The position numbers and the translations under genes are program-made. Positions 8,318-16,757 of a DNA stretch of 24,414 bases are shown here, one piece after another. This stretch comes from an uncultured Lachnospiraceae bacterium. GTDB lineage: Bacteria; Bacillota; Clostridia; Lachnospirales; Lachnospiraceae. The first letter of the stretch is position 1. Each line of letters begins with the position of its first letter. The notes beneath the pieces are model-generated. The model was not told the origin of the DNA. It made no database searches and saw only the letters and a program-made list of their open reading frames with translations. The stretch is taken from NCBI GenBank assembly GCA_910587085.1, contig CAJUMC010000011.1, positions 52,224 through 76,637 of the forward strand, written 5' to 3'.

Positions 8318-8543
8318 TTATTTCGGGCGGTAGCGATACCATGTCACCGTCCGGGTTTGCGTCTCGCGCACATCGCTTATTACACCAAACTCTTCCGTCG
8401 AAAACAGCTGTACGTAAAATCGGCAATCAGAAAAAACCGACAGCGCCGTACAATTGTCCAAATCCCTGCCGCACGCAGACCGCATCCTCATTAAGCTCCC
8501 GGCCGCCGATGCAGGTAATATAATCAAAAAGGTATTTTTTCAT
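8318..8543 (-). pseudogene. Gene remnants: PP2C-like N-terminus and a frameshifted tail
   Basis: The 399-nt stretch between the A24 peptidase and the kinase has no intact gene. From an ATG at 8543 a 38-codon frame reads MKKYLFDYITCIGGRELNEDAV and stops at 8427. The GGRELNED part resembles the opening of PP2C phosphatases (G-x-R-x-x-N-E-D), but it ends before the first metal-binding DGMGG. A different frame across 8431-8318 ends with SDVRETQTRTVTWYRYRPK, a style seen at the end of repeat regions in clostridial surface proteins. Two coding-like pieces in different frames suggest decayed or fused remnants. The pieces are short, so chance is possible. The rest (8544-8689) holds nothing clear apart from 44 further open codons after the TAG of the peptidase. 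Confidence 0.35.
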
Positions 8544-8689
8544 TATCTCACTCATTCCGCCGTGAAAACGGCATTTTCAAATTTTCTTCTGTTCCCGGGC
8601 AGACTCTGCACCAACTTGACTGTCGAACGCATCACAAACCCGTCGAAAGCCTCGCAGACTCCCGGCAGGCCATTATGAGCAGCCGTTCT

Positions 8690-9157
8690 CTAATTTCCCG
8701 GCAGTTCCCAGAGATATCCGAGAACCAGGCCGGCTGCACAGCCCGCAGCAATCGCAATCGAAAACGGAAAAGGCGTTCTTCCCCATTCCCGCCGGCGAAT
8801 CCGAGATATCACGGCAGGAAGTCCTGCCGCAGCTCCGATCAGCACGGCAATCAGCAGACAGTTCAGACCCATTTTCCAGCCGGTAAAGCTTCCGACAGCG
8901 CACAGAAGCTTCGCGTCCCCCGCCCGGAAAACACGTAACTTCCAGCAGAACATCCCCGTACCCAGCATCACAAAAAAGCCGAGCAGCGCATCGGCAACAT
9001 GGCGCTCCGGCAGTAACACTGCAGACGCCAGTCCGAGCACTGCCCCCGTTACGCTGACGCGGTTTTTTATCTTTTTTGTCCTCACATCCTGCCAGACTGC
9101 TGTTCCGAGAACGACAGCAAGACAGAGATACTGAAACGCCCATCCGAATTGTTTCAT
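8690..9157 (-). CDS. A24-family prepilin peptidase, small divergent type
   Basis: The frame is open from 9178, but the ATG at 9157 is better placed behind GGAAAGGAAAA and gives a normal short N-terminus, MKQFGWAFQYLCLAVVLG. The product is about 155 residues with several membrane helices. Both catalytic aspartates of A24 aspartic peptidases are present: WQDVRTKKIKNRV (D24 from this start) and FRAGDAKLL (D81). The second site reads RAGD instead of the usual GxGD. The enzyme should cleave the leader of type IV or Flp prepilins at the cytoplasmic membrane face. It is the second A24 peptidase in the cluster and shorter than the one at 11623-12252. The two may divide Flp and TadE-like substrates, or one may be redundant. 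It lies between the PP2C and kinase genes, separated from each by more than 200 nt. Confidence 0.85.
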   Translation of the reverse strand: MKQFGWAFQYLCLAVVLGTAVWQDVRTKKIKNRVSVTGAVLGLASAVLLPERHVADALLGFFVMLGTGMFCWKLRVFRAGDAKLLCAVGSFTGWKMGLNCLLIAVLIGAAAGLPAVISRIRRREWGRTPFPFSIAIAAGCAAGLVLGYLWELPGN

Positions 9158-9215
9158 ACGATTTTCCTTTCCATCCACCGCGGCAGAAATTCCTGCGCGC
9201 TGTACTGCAAACGGA

Positions 9216-9340
9216 GCCGGTGATTCCGGTTCCTCACCTTAACCGGAATCACCGGATTTGCCTGCCCTTAACTAGCCGAAAGCGCCGGGATTCCCTCCTT
9301 AAATCTTAACCGGTGCCGCCAGGATTCCTGCCCATACCTC
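9216..9340. repeat. Degenerate tandem repeat with about 34-bp period
   Basis: The tetramer GATT inside a CCGG-rich context recurs at 9222, 9255, 9289 and 9323, so the spacing is 33, 34 and 34 bp. On the minus strand the units read roughly TTAAGG, then an AGG-rich block, then AATCCGG. Copies are imperfect and only the core is well kept. Nothing suggests coding. It fills the gap between the PP2C stop and the peptidase start. Confidence 0.4.
9217..9255. repeat. Perfect 15-bp inverted repeat between PP2C and A24 peptidase
   Basis: The arms 9217-9231 and 9241-9255 are exact reverse complements around a 9-nt loop (CCTCACCTT). No T run follows on either strand, so it is not a textbook intrinsic terminator. 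It could stabilise or segment the mRNA between the phosphatase and peptidase genes. Its arms belong to a degenerate repeat of about 34 bp that continues to about 9340. Confidence 0.75.
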
Positions 9341-9363
9341 TGCCGTGGCCGAACCCTTCCCCA

Positions 9364-10101
9364 CTACACTTCGACCAGCACTGCCGTAAAATTATCCTCT
9401 GCCGCTCCTCTGCGAATCCGTTCGCCCGACTGCGCCAGCGCGCGCGAAAGGCTTCGTCCGAACCTGCGGTAAAGCTCCTTTGGTTCAAGATAGGCATAGT
9501 ATCCGTCCGAACAGAGCAGAAGCCGCTGACCCCGGTGCAGCTGGCCCCGGAATCCCCGGATAAAAAATTCCGGTCCGGCACCCAGCGCATTTGTCAGCAC
9601 ATGACGCTTTTTATGCACCGCGGCCTCCTGCGGACTCATTCTTCCCGCGTCGATTTCCTGCTGGCACCATGTCTGATCCTTGGTCAGTTGATAGCAGTGC
9701 TTCCGATCCAGCAGATAAATCCTGCTGTCGCCGACCTGACGGACCACGAAATCTCCGCCCAGGATAAAAACCATCGAGAGTGTCGTCCCCATATTAGTAT
9801 GCTGCTCCTCAATATATCTCCTCAGCTGCGCCTGCAGCTTTTCCAGCAGGAAGCTCAGACGATCTCCGATGCCGTCCAGCTCCGGCGCTTCGGAAAGCGT
9901 CTGTATTTCCGCCTCCCACCATTGCCGCAGGCTGTCCGTCACATAGCCGCTGGCCTGTTCGCCGTGGCTTAATCCCCCCATTCCGTCCGCCACCGCGGCA
10001 AGCAGAGCCTCGGTCTTTCCAAAGCTTCTCCGGCATACCAGCATACGGTCTTCATTCTTTTTTCTCACGTTGCCGGTATCGGTAATCATTGCGTAGCGCA
10101 T
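9364..10101 (-). CDS. PP2C-type Ser/Thr protein phosphatase
   Basis: A 245-residue cytoplasmic enzyme of normal length for bacterial PP2C (PrpC/Stp). The ATG at 10101 follows GGAGG at 7 nt. All main motifs are present in order: TDTGNVRKKNED (7-18), VADGMGG (D39, G40), GTTLS (105-109), QVGDSRIYLL (122-131), HVLTNALG (167-174), LLLCSDGYY (D199) and EDNFTAVL (D236, N237). The metal-binding aspartates are intact, so it should remove phosphate from Ser/Thr using Mn or Mg. It starts 23 nt after the FHA gene and lies upstream of the kinase, forming a reader-eraser-writer set. It probably opposes the kinase ending at 5852. I see no membrane segment. Confidence 0.94.
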   Translation of the reverse strand: MRYAMITDTGNVRKKNEDRMLVCRRSFGKTEALLAAVADGMGGLSHGEQASGYVTDSLRQWWEAEIQTLSEAPELDGIGDRLSFLLEKLQAQLRRYIEEQHTNMGTTLSMVFILGGDFVVRQVGDSRIYLLDRKHCYQLTKDQTWCQQEIDAGRMSPQEAAVHKKRHVLTNALGAGPEFFIRGFRGQLHRGQRLLLCSDGYYAYLEPKELYRRFGRSLSRALAQSGERIRRGAAEDNFTAVLVEV

Positions 10102-10124
10102 GCCCAGCCCTCCGTTTGCAATAA

Positions 10125-11567
10125 TCAGATATGAAAGGTCATGTTCTCATTCGCAAGACGCAGTTCGTCCCCGTCTTTCAGCTCCGCCTCTGTGTACGGC
10201 GCAAGCTGCTTCCCGTTGAGGTAAGTGTGATTTTTCGAGTTTTCATCCATTACATAATAGCTGCCGTTGCGGCTGCTGACAGTAATATGCGGCCTTGAAA
10301 CGGTTCCCTTGCTGATTATAAAATCCGCATTGTCCCTGCCAATCGAAAACGGGAAATGCTCCATCGAAACCCGCACGCCCTGATAAAGCAGATAAGGCGC
10401 ATCACCCGCCCCGATCATAACCGTACAGCTTCCGTTCTCCGCTATATTTGTGCCGAGCATCACGGTGCCGTGCCACCCGCCGGACTCAGAGCCTGCGACG
10501 CTCTGATTGTTCCCGTTCCCGGCAGCGTTGCCCATACCTCCCGCATTCTGCGGAACCTGAGGCAGCGTATTTTTATCGTCCCGGCCCGCGTTCCTCTTCG
10601 CTTTTTCCTCCGCAGACTTTTCCTTTTTGCCGAGGAGCGCTTTGAACAGACTGCTGCCCTTTTCTTTTTTCTCCTTTGATTCTTTATTTGTTTCCTTATT
10701 TGTTTCGTTCTTTTTGGTTCCGCCGCTCTGCGGTACGGCAAAGCTGGGGTTCCCCGGGATGGCAAAGCCTGCGTCCATGTTTTTCTGCGGCGCGGACTCG
10801 GCTCCCGAAGAGCCTGCTGCAGAATTCTTCCCTGCGGCACCTTCCTTTCGTGCGGTTCCGTACTGCGGCACCATTCCTCCCTGCGGGTCTGCGGCGTTCG
10901 CTTTCATTCTTTGGAAGGCTTTTTCGGAAACTGCTTCGGCCTGTGCTGTCACATCCCGCGAAGCCCCTGCAGCATAGCCTGCTTTTCCTGCGGGCACATC
11001 CCCGGAAAGTGACCCGTCATTGTGCTCAAACTGCTTGAGCAGCCCCGCAAAAGAGAAATCCTGCATATTCACATAGCGGAGAAGGTTAAGAAAAAACGGA
11101 TCGCCGTCCGAGGTAAAGTATTCCGCAAACAACTTCTGGCAGAAAACACGTACTGTCTCCTCGTCTGCAATCGTGCGTTCCGACAGAGGCACATAGACAA
11201 GCCTTGCCTGGCCGTGCTCGTCCACATAAATATAATCCGTCTCCAGCAGGCACTGCATATAGGACAGAAAATATTCTCCAAGGCCCGAGAGCGCATGCAG
11301 CAATCCGCCCATAAAACGCTTTGCTTCCTCCCCGCGCAGCTGACCGCCGGCAAGCACCGCGCTGAGACGGCGCATCCCCTCAATTTCATAGTTTAAGCGG
11401 CACACTCCGTTAAACATACTTCCGCGCACCGGAAGCAGCCCCGGAATCTCATTGTTCTCCAGCATTTTCATCTGATAATGATTGATGTTTTCCTCCACCT
11501 GCGCGGACAGATAATTCCCGACTCCGGTCACTGCCGCCTTATAGGTCAATGTAATTCCCTGCATCAT
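10125..11567 (-). CDS. DUF6382 and FHA domain phosphothreonine-binding protein
   Basis: The frame opens at 11579, but GGAGG lies inside it and puts ATG codons at 11567 and 11564 at 5 and 8 nt, so one of these is the likely start. The product is about 480 residues. Numbering from 11579, residues 8-175 match the DUF6382 type found on clostridial FHA proteins. Residues 190-365 are a low-complexity linker rich in G, A, K and N. Residues 395-484 form an FHA domain with FSIGRDNADF (R415), the phosphothreonine-contact pattern SRPH (428-431) and a TYLNG loop (452-456). Two T-V-M-hydrophobic motifs (371-376, 385-390) just before the FHA domain look like phosphoacceptor sites. It may read kinase autophosphorylation and tie it to the Tad machine; its partner is unknown. 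No membrane helix is seen. Confidence 0.9.
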   Translation of the reverse strand: MMQGITLTYKAAVTGVGNYLSAQVEENINHYQMKMLENNEIPGLLPVRGSMFNGVCRLNYEIEGMRRLSAVLAGGQLRGEEAKRFMGGLLHALSGLGEYFLSYMQCLLETDYIYVDEHGQARLVYVPLSERTIADEETVRVFCQKLFAEYFTSDGDPFFLNLLRYVNMQDFSFAGLLKQFEHNDGSLSGDVPAGKAGYAAGASRDVTAQAEAVSEKAFQRMKANAADPQGGMVPQYGTARKEGAAGKNSAAGSSGAESAPQKNMDAGFAIPGNPSFAVPQSGGTKKNETNKETNKESKEKKEKGSSLFKALLGKKEKSAEEKAKRNAGRDDKNTLPQVPQNAGGMGNAAGNGNNQSVAGSESGGWHGTVMLGTNIAENGSCTVMIGAGDAPYLLYQGVRVSMEHFPFSIGRDNADFIISKGTVSRPHITVSSRNGSYYVMDENSKNHTYLNGKQLAPYTEAELKDGDELRLANENMTFHI

Positions 11568-11622
11568 CCATTCCTCCATATCCGCAATTTATTATTCTTC
11601 TTTCAGCCTGTTTGACGGCTGC

Positions 11623-12252
11623 TCATATCAGAAGCGCGCCGAGAAGCAGAAACGGAACAAACGGCAGCTCACTCTTCGCCGTTGCCCTCCGCATCAGCAG
11701 CAGAGCCATGCTGCAGATAAATGCTGCCGTCATTCCCCGCAAAAGCATCCCGGCACACTCCCCGCCGAGATAGAGCGCACATATCAGTATCAGCTTTATA
11801 TCCCCGAGCCCGATGGCATCTTTCCGGATCAGATATATCAACCCAAGTACAGCCGACAGCAGGAACACTGCAAAAAGGCTGCTGTAAAGCGCTGCCGGCT
11901 GATACCCGAACAGCCATGCTGCCGCATAGAAGCAGGCGGGCAGCAGCAGCCACAGATCCGGCAGTTCCCTGCATTTCAGATCGTAAATCGCGGTGCAGAA
12001 CAGATAGGTCCATATTCCGAAATACCAGACGGCCGCGTGACCTCCGGCCGCTTCCCGGTAAAAGGCGGCACACAGAAGCAGGAGGTTTCCGCCCGCTAAA
12101 AGCAGAGCATGCCGCCTTCCCCAGAACGAAAAAATCTCCTCCCGCCGACCGAGCCGCCGTGCAAGCAGCTCCTCCGCCGCAGTGACGGTCAGAAAGACCA
12201 GTGCCGCGGGGATAATATCCGCAGAACCGAAGCTCAAACCTTTCTCCGTCAT
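11623..12252 (-). CDS. A24-family prepilin peptidase, Tad-associated (TadV/CpaA-like)
   Basis: The frame is open from a GTG at 12288, but the ATG at 12252 overlaps the TGA of the preceding TadE-like gene as ATGA and has GGGGGTGA about 10 nt upstream. That fits translational coupling; ATG 12258 is an alternative. The protein is about 209 residues with 6-7 membrane helices. Catalytic sites are YDLKCRELPD (first Asp, about 91) and GLGDIKL (second Asp, about 151), the standard A24 pair with canonical GxGD. It should process the Flp pilin and the TadE-like pseudopilins after the conserved glycine. Some 90 residues precede the first aspartate, more than in compact CpaA/TadV enzymes, so extra N-terminal helices are present. 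The FHA gene follows after about 55 nt. Confidence 0.88.
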   Translation of the reverse strand: MTEKGLSFGSADIIPAALVFLTVTAAEELLARRLGRREEIFSFWGRRHALLLAGGNLLLLCAAFYREAAGGHAAVWYFGIWTYLFCTAIYDLKCRELPDLWLLLPACFYAAAWLFGYQPAALYSSLFAVFLLSAVLGLIYLIRKDAIGLGDIKLILICALYLGGECAGMLLRGMTAAFICSMALLLMRRATAKSELPFVPFLLLGALLI

Positions 12253-12971
12253 TCCCATTTCACCCCCTCGCCGGGTCCGCCCACCCACGGATGTACGCGC
12301 ACCGCCTGGCGGATGCGCACCGTGTCAAAAAAGAAAAACGGCAGGGAATAATCGTAATCAACAACCAGAATAATATCCTTCGTCCCCGTCACGCCTCCGC
12401 CCGCGCTTCCCTGCGCATCGACGAACAGAGAATAATTCAGGTTGGAGATCGTGCCGTTGGAAGCCTGCATGCTGTCCAGATAGTCACCGATCATCCAGCG
12501 GACAAATTCGCCGCCCGCTTCGTTCATGGCGGAGACGAGGAGGTAATTGATAATAATCTTCGGATCGTTTTTAACCGACTCGATGGTATCCCCGAGCTCC
12601 TCCAGATGATTTGCAAACTCTCCGCCCTTTCGGATGATCGCATCGAGGGTATCAAGGGTAAACTTTTCCCCAAGATAATTTATCAGTTCCTGACTGTCCG
12701 CAATCACGGTATCTACGCCCTGCTTCAGTCCTTCTTCTGCTGCCTGTGTCTCTTTGGTTATGGTAAAGCTCTCCAGACCGACCAGCTCATCGACAACATA
12801 TCCATACTGAGACAACGTCCGTCCGACATTCTGCAGGGCCTGCTGCATCACCAGATGAAAATAAAACAGCTTCATCACGCTTAAAACAAAAAATATAACC
12901 ATCATAAAAACCGGGAGTATAATTGCCGCCTCCACGGTCAGCACGCCTTTTCTTCTCGTTTCTTTTAACAT
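12249..12971 (-). CDS. TadE-like pseudopilin (second copy)
   Basis: A 240-residue protein. Its ATG lies directly behind GGGAGGAAA. The N-terminus MLKETRRKGVLTVEAAIILP is a class III (type IV pilin-like) signal: a basic leader, cleavage expected after G9, then V-L-T-V-E with Glu at +5, followed by a helix to about residue 30. The rest is an extracytoplasmic domain with no recognised motif. TadE-like pseudopilins form minor or accessory pilus parts and are cut by the A24 peptidase encoded next, with which this gene overlaps by four bases. It starts 40 nt after the DUF5702 gene. A second TadE-like gene lies at 16758-17438, with little similarity outside the leader. Confidence 0.87.
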   Translation of the reverse strand: MLKETRRKGVLTVEAAIILPVFMMVIFFVLSVMKLFYFHLVMQQALQNVGRTLSQYGYVVDELVGLESFTITKETQAAEEGLKQGVDTVIADSQELINYLGEKFTLDTLDAIIRKGGEFANHLEELGDTIESVKNDPKIIINYLLVSAMNEAGGEFVRWMIGDYLDSMQASNGTISNLNYSLFVDAQGSAGGGVTGTKDIILVVDYDYSLPFFFFDTVRIRQAVRVHPWVGGPGEGVKWE

Positions 12972-13011
12972 TTTCCTCCCTCCCGCTCAGAACAAACCGC
13001 GCTTTTTTATG

Positions 13012-16000
13012 TCAGTAGCTCTGTCCGCTGATCACCTTCAGCCTAAGCCGTCCGTCCCTGCGCATCGATTCCGGCACAAGGAGATCGGAGAGAAACAGAT
13101 ATTTTATACTGCATTCCAGATCCGCCCAGACGGCAGCCGGGGAAGTTTCCATGCGGAAACCCTTCTGCCCGCTTACCATCATATTCGCCTGTATAACGGA
13201 TTGAAGCCGCTTTATTTTTACCTCACTGTTCATAAAAAACAGATAGAAATACAAATAATCCCTGTATCCCATTTTCGGAGAATGATTCTTTTCTCCCGAA
13301 CCGGTATTTACTACCTGGCCGATCGGAATCACATTCTGAATATTCTTGTCAATAAAATCCCCGGTGACATCTTTCATTTTCTTTACGGTATCCCTTGTTT
13401 TCTCCATCACCTTTTCGCTTGCCCGGCTCACAGCAATAACGGCCTGATACTGCACCCCTTCAGCAAATTCGTCCACCTTGTCCTTTACCTCCTTCACGGC
13501 ATCCTGAAATGAAGTATCCGCGTTTATTCTTCCGGAAAGCTTTTCCGCCTCCTGCAGCGCTTTCTGCTGCAACAGAGCGCCGTTACCGTCCAGCTCAAGC
13601 TGACCAATCCGCTCCTCCAGCTCCTTTGTCCAGCCGTTGATGGTTTCCGCCCCCTTCTCAGGCAGTCTGTTCAGCACCTCCTCCACCTTTGCCGTACCAG
13701 CCTTCACCTGCTTGTACGCATCGTAGATCATGCGGTTGGTCTGCTGTTCCAGAGACTTGGTAAGCTCAGCCGCCTTTTTTCCGGCTTTATCAATCACTTC
13801 GTTGACGGCACTCTTCGCAAGTGTTTTCGCCGCATTCTCCAGACAGAAATACCAGTCGCTTCCCTGCTTAAATATGTATACCTCGCCTGTTTTATCCGAA
13901 TCAAAGATTTCTGCTCCCGGCTCGCGCATAATTACAATAACGTCAATGACCGTTTCTGCAATCGTCCACGCAATAACTATCACTGCAGCAACCAGCGGCG
14001 CCAGCCCATGTGCCCAGCTCGCCATCCTGGCTGCCTGCTTCAGTTTCGCCGTATCGGTCATCATGGATACGCCGTTAAACAGAAGCCGGGTTCCAAACAG
14101 CTTCATCCGCATTTTATCTGCACTTAATTTTCCAAAGCCGATCCCCAGGCCGTTTTCCTCCTGTGCAGCCCGGATTTCACTGCTCAGTTCCGCGCCGTTT
14201 GCCCCGGCCCCTGTGATAATATACTCTGCAGCGGCAAAGGTTGCGTTCCTGCCGAGATATTCTTTTGTAAACGGAACAGGCAGCTCCGCTTCCTTCGCAA
14301 ATTCTCCGGCATTGTACCTCTGAAAGTCGGAATAATTCGGCAGCATCGACATGATATAAGCGTCGACATATAAATTATCTCTTGCATCCTCCAGCAGGTT
14401 TTCCAGCTTATTCAGCAGATTCAGACCCGTTTCCAGTATCCCGACCAGCGTTTTCAGCGTCACCTTCCCGGTCACTGACTGTCCAAGCTCGGTCTCCTCC
14501 GCTGCCTGATTTTCCGACGTATGCTGATAATTCATCTTCAAATAACTCAGATACTCCGGGTCGCGCAGCATACTCTCATTATCCAGCAAAAGCTTCTCTT
14601 TATTTTCGTCCCCGCTGCCTGTCTGCGATTCCTCCGGCTTTGAGTCCTTTTCGGAATTAATCTCCGTATTTTTCATTTCTTCCGCATCACCCTCTGCACT
14701 CCCCTCTATAACGACATCGACATCCGCGCGGTAATAGCAGGTCTGAAAGTATGATGCATAGCTGTATAATATACAGATATGGTTCTGTGCCGCCGGGAGA
14801 AGCTCCCCCACCGCCAGCGCAATAAAGTCCTTGTATTTCGTCGCATACATATCTTTTGAAGCACTTGCGCTTGTAGGTTTTAGCGATTCCGCTCTGGTAA
14901 ACTTCTGCAGTCTGCCGCGGTTCATATCTTCCTTTATGGAAGCGAATTCTTCATCCTCAGAAATGCCCGAATTTATTAAATCATTCTGACTTTTCCAGGA
15001 GTTTTTATATTTCCCCACGAGATACTCCTCACGGTTAGATCTTATTCTGTCGGCTTCCATCAGTATCCATTTGGAAAGAATTTCCCTGTTATTTCCATTT
15101 TTATCAGGAAAACCAAAAGCTATATTATATAAATAAGATCTGCTGTTAAGCAAAATATCCGCATTTTTTAAAATTTCAGCAAGATTTCCCTCGGCCAGCT
15201 CGATCTCCGGCGCATATACGCTTTCCTTGTTCTGGGAACCGCCGTTTTTCGTTCGTTCTGCCTCCAGCTCAGCAATATAGCTTTCGTATAACCCGACCAC
15301 CTCTGTCATACGGTCCCGCAGTCCGGTCTGTTTCTCTGAAATAGTATTGTACAGGCTTTCCGCGTTGCTCTCCATATTCTGCAGGCCGGTCTGCAAAAGA
15401 TTATAAGCTTCGGAATACGCCCCGCGCAGGTTGTTCTCTATTTCCTGAACTGCACTTTCATAAACAGTTTTTTCCTCCCTGTAATTGCTGCAGTAACTAC
15501 GGTACATCTCCTCACTGCTTCCCTGAACTTTTTCGTATACCTCCTCTGCCAGCTTGATTTTATCCGAAACCTCAAGCTTTCCAAAATCGATAAAAGTAAA
15601 CTGATTGGTTATCCCTCCTTCCGTGCTCGAATATCTGACTCCCGTCACAATTTCCACTTCCGGATTCTTTTTCTGCTCAATCACCATGTCATCTTTCAAA
15701 GAGCCAAGAAATTGTGCAAGACTTCCAGTATGTATATCATCTTGCTCCATTTGTTCCCTGTTAAATTTCTCCGTCGCTTCATCCATGGTTTCATCAAATA
15801 TTTTTAGCATTTGATTTTTGATATCGTAAGGATCTTTATTATATATATTATTTCTGTCAAACATATTTTCTGGACTCGCCACCCCGAGAGAACTCAGCGG
15901 ATTTGTCGGGTTTACGGAATAATTGTATAGCTTGACTGCAAATTCATTAATCTCCTTCTGAAGATCATAAGCTTTTTCGGATAACCCCTTTTCCCCGTTT

Positions 16001-16641
16001 TCCGGCTCCTCGTACTTTGCTGTAATCTTTGTCTTTGTCAGCGCTTCCTCCACCCGATCCGTCATCGTCAGAAGGCTGTAAATTTTCTCTAAAAAGCCCT
16101 GCGTTTCGTCGATCAGCTGTACCGGAGCCCGGAATTTCATATATTCTATAATCTGGCTTTCCACATTTGCCGGGTCTGCCAGAGTGACATTCGTTCCGCA
16201 TTCCAGATTTTCTATTTTAAAATCATACAGATTTTCCGTCCCCGCATTTACTTCCTTAACCGGTTTCCCGCTTACCTCATCAAATATATCATTCAACAGG
16301 GTTCGGTACTCCTCATCCAGTTTAATGTCCCCGGTATTTAACACTGCATCCAGATATGTATTGTACAACTCTTCAATCCTGGCTTTCATTTCTTCTTCGC
16401 TGACTGCTCCGGTTCCATCCGCACCAACATCAACGCTGAACAGTCCATACAAATCAAAAAGCAGCTGATTGTAATTTGAAAGAATGGAATCACTGGCATT
16501 ATCGAGCGATGCCTCTAAATATACGGCTGCCGTGCGATATCTGGCGGCGTCTACCAGCAAACCTGTAAATACAAACGTTACCATAAAAATAATCAGCAAA
16601 AAAACACTGATGACCCCGCGCCTTTTTGACAGTCTCTGCAT
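13012..16641 (-). CDS. Giant TadG-like Tad-locus protein (DUF5702 type)
   Basis: The frame opens at 16662, but ATG 16641 is better placed behind AAGGAAAAGAAGGT and leaves a pilin-like leader MQRLSKRRGVISVF, giving about 1209 residues. A hydrophobic helix follows (about 10-32), then LLVDAARYRTAAVYLEASLDNA, the Tad-pilus style of N-terminus. Most of the rest is charged and helical, with coiled-coil stretches, a low-complexity acidic patch in the middle and a second hydrophobic stretch in the C-terminal half (LVAAVIVIAWTIAETVIDVIVI). I assign DUF5702, a long family found in clostridial Tad loci, from memory of this layout. Unlike the TadE-like proteins it has Phe instead of Glu at +5. It probably spans or anchors the pilus at the surface. 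TadE-like genes flank it on both sides. Confidence 0.85.
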   Translation of the reverse strand: MQRLSKRRGVISVFLLIIFMVTFVFTGLLVDAARYRTAAVYLEASLDNASDSILSNYNQLLFDLYGLFSVDVGADGTGAVSEEEMKARIEELYNTYLDAVLNTGDIKLDEEYRTLLNDIFDEVSGKPVKEVNAGTENLYDFKIENLECGTNVTLADPANVESQIIEYMKFRAPVQLIDETQGFLEKIYSLLTMTDRVEEALTKTKITAKYEEPENGEKGLSEKAYDLQKEINEFAVKLYNYSVNPTNPLSSLGVASPENMFDRNNIYNKDPYDIKNQMLKIFDETMDEATEKFNREQMEQDDIHTGSLAQFLGSLKDDMVIEQKKNPEVEIVTGVRYSSTEGGITNQFTFIDFGKLEVSDKIKLAEEVYEKVQGSSEEMYRSYCSNYREEKTVYESAVQEIENNLRGAYSEAYNLLQTGLQNMESNAESLYNTISEKQTGLRDRMTEVVGLYESYIAELEAERTKNGGSQNKESVYAPEIELAEGNLAEILKNADILLNSRSYLYNIAFGFPDKNGNNREILSKWILMEADRIRSNREEYLVGKYKNSWKSQNDLINSGISEDEEFASIKEDMNRGRLQKFTRAESLKPTSASASKDMYATKYKDFIALAVGELLPAAQNHICILYSYASYFQTCYYRADVDVVIEGSAEGDAEEMKNTEINSEKDSKPEESQTGSGDENKEKLLLDNESMLRDPEYLSYLKMNYQHTSENQAAEETELGQSVTGKVTLKTLVGILETGLNLLNKLENLLEDARDNLYVDAYIMSMLPNYSDFQRYNAGEFAKEAELPVPFTKEYLGRNATFAAAEYIITGAGANGAELSSEIRAAQEENGLGIGFGKLSADKMRMKLFGTRLLFNGVSMMTDTAKLKQAARMASWAHGLAPLVAAVIVIAWTIAETVIDVIVIMREPGAEIFDSDKTGEVYIFKQGSDWYFCLENAAKTLAKSAVNEVIDKAGKKAAELTKSLEQQTNRMIYDAYKQVKAGTAKVEEVLNRLPEKGAETINGWTKELEERIGQLELDGNGALLQQKALQEAEKLSGRINADTSFQDAVKEVKDKVDEFAEGVQYQAVIAVSRASEKVMEKTRDTVKKMKDVTGDFIDKNIQNVIPIGQVVNTGSGEKNHSPKMGYRDYLYFYLFFMNSEVKIKRLQSVIQANMMVSGQKGFRMETSPAAVWADLECSIKYLFLSDLLVPESMRRDGRLRLKVISGQSY

Positions 16642-16757
16642 ACCTTCTTTTCCTTCCTTCATATATAAGTTTGATATATTTCTTGTATTATATTTCTAAT
16701 TTCTATTTTTATATATTATTTAAACATTTTACTTCTTTCTCTATTATTCCATGAAAT
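16642..16757 (-). promoter_or_regulatory. AT-rich gap, possible internal promoter before the DUF5702 gene
   Basis: This spacer is strongly AT-rich. On the minus strand it contains TATATAAAAA and, further along, AAATATAATACAAG with a perfect TATAAT hexamer. No convincing -35 stands at the right distance. An internal promoter could supply the DUF5702 and downstream genes apart from the pilin, but in A/T-only sequence TATAAT occurs easily by chance. Confidence 0.3.

Noticed and set aside
7874..8494. 206-residue plus-strand ORF opposite the kinase start
   Set aside because: It mirrors the conserved kinase N-lobe codons, has no good ribosome binding site and shows no domain. The kinase on the other strand is unmistakable.
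8545..8689. Read-through extension of the small A24 peptidase past its TAG
   Set aside because: The frame stays open for 44 codons after TAG, but the sequence has no membrane helix or motif, and the peptidase already ends at the normal family length.
12291..12884. 197-residue plus-strand ORF opposite the second TadE-like gene
   Set aside because: It is a shadow of a gene with a clear pilin-type leader on the minus strand; the plus product shows no motif.
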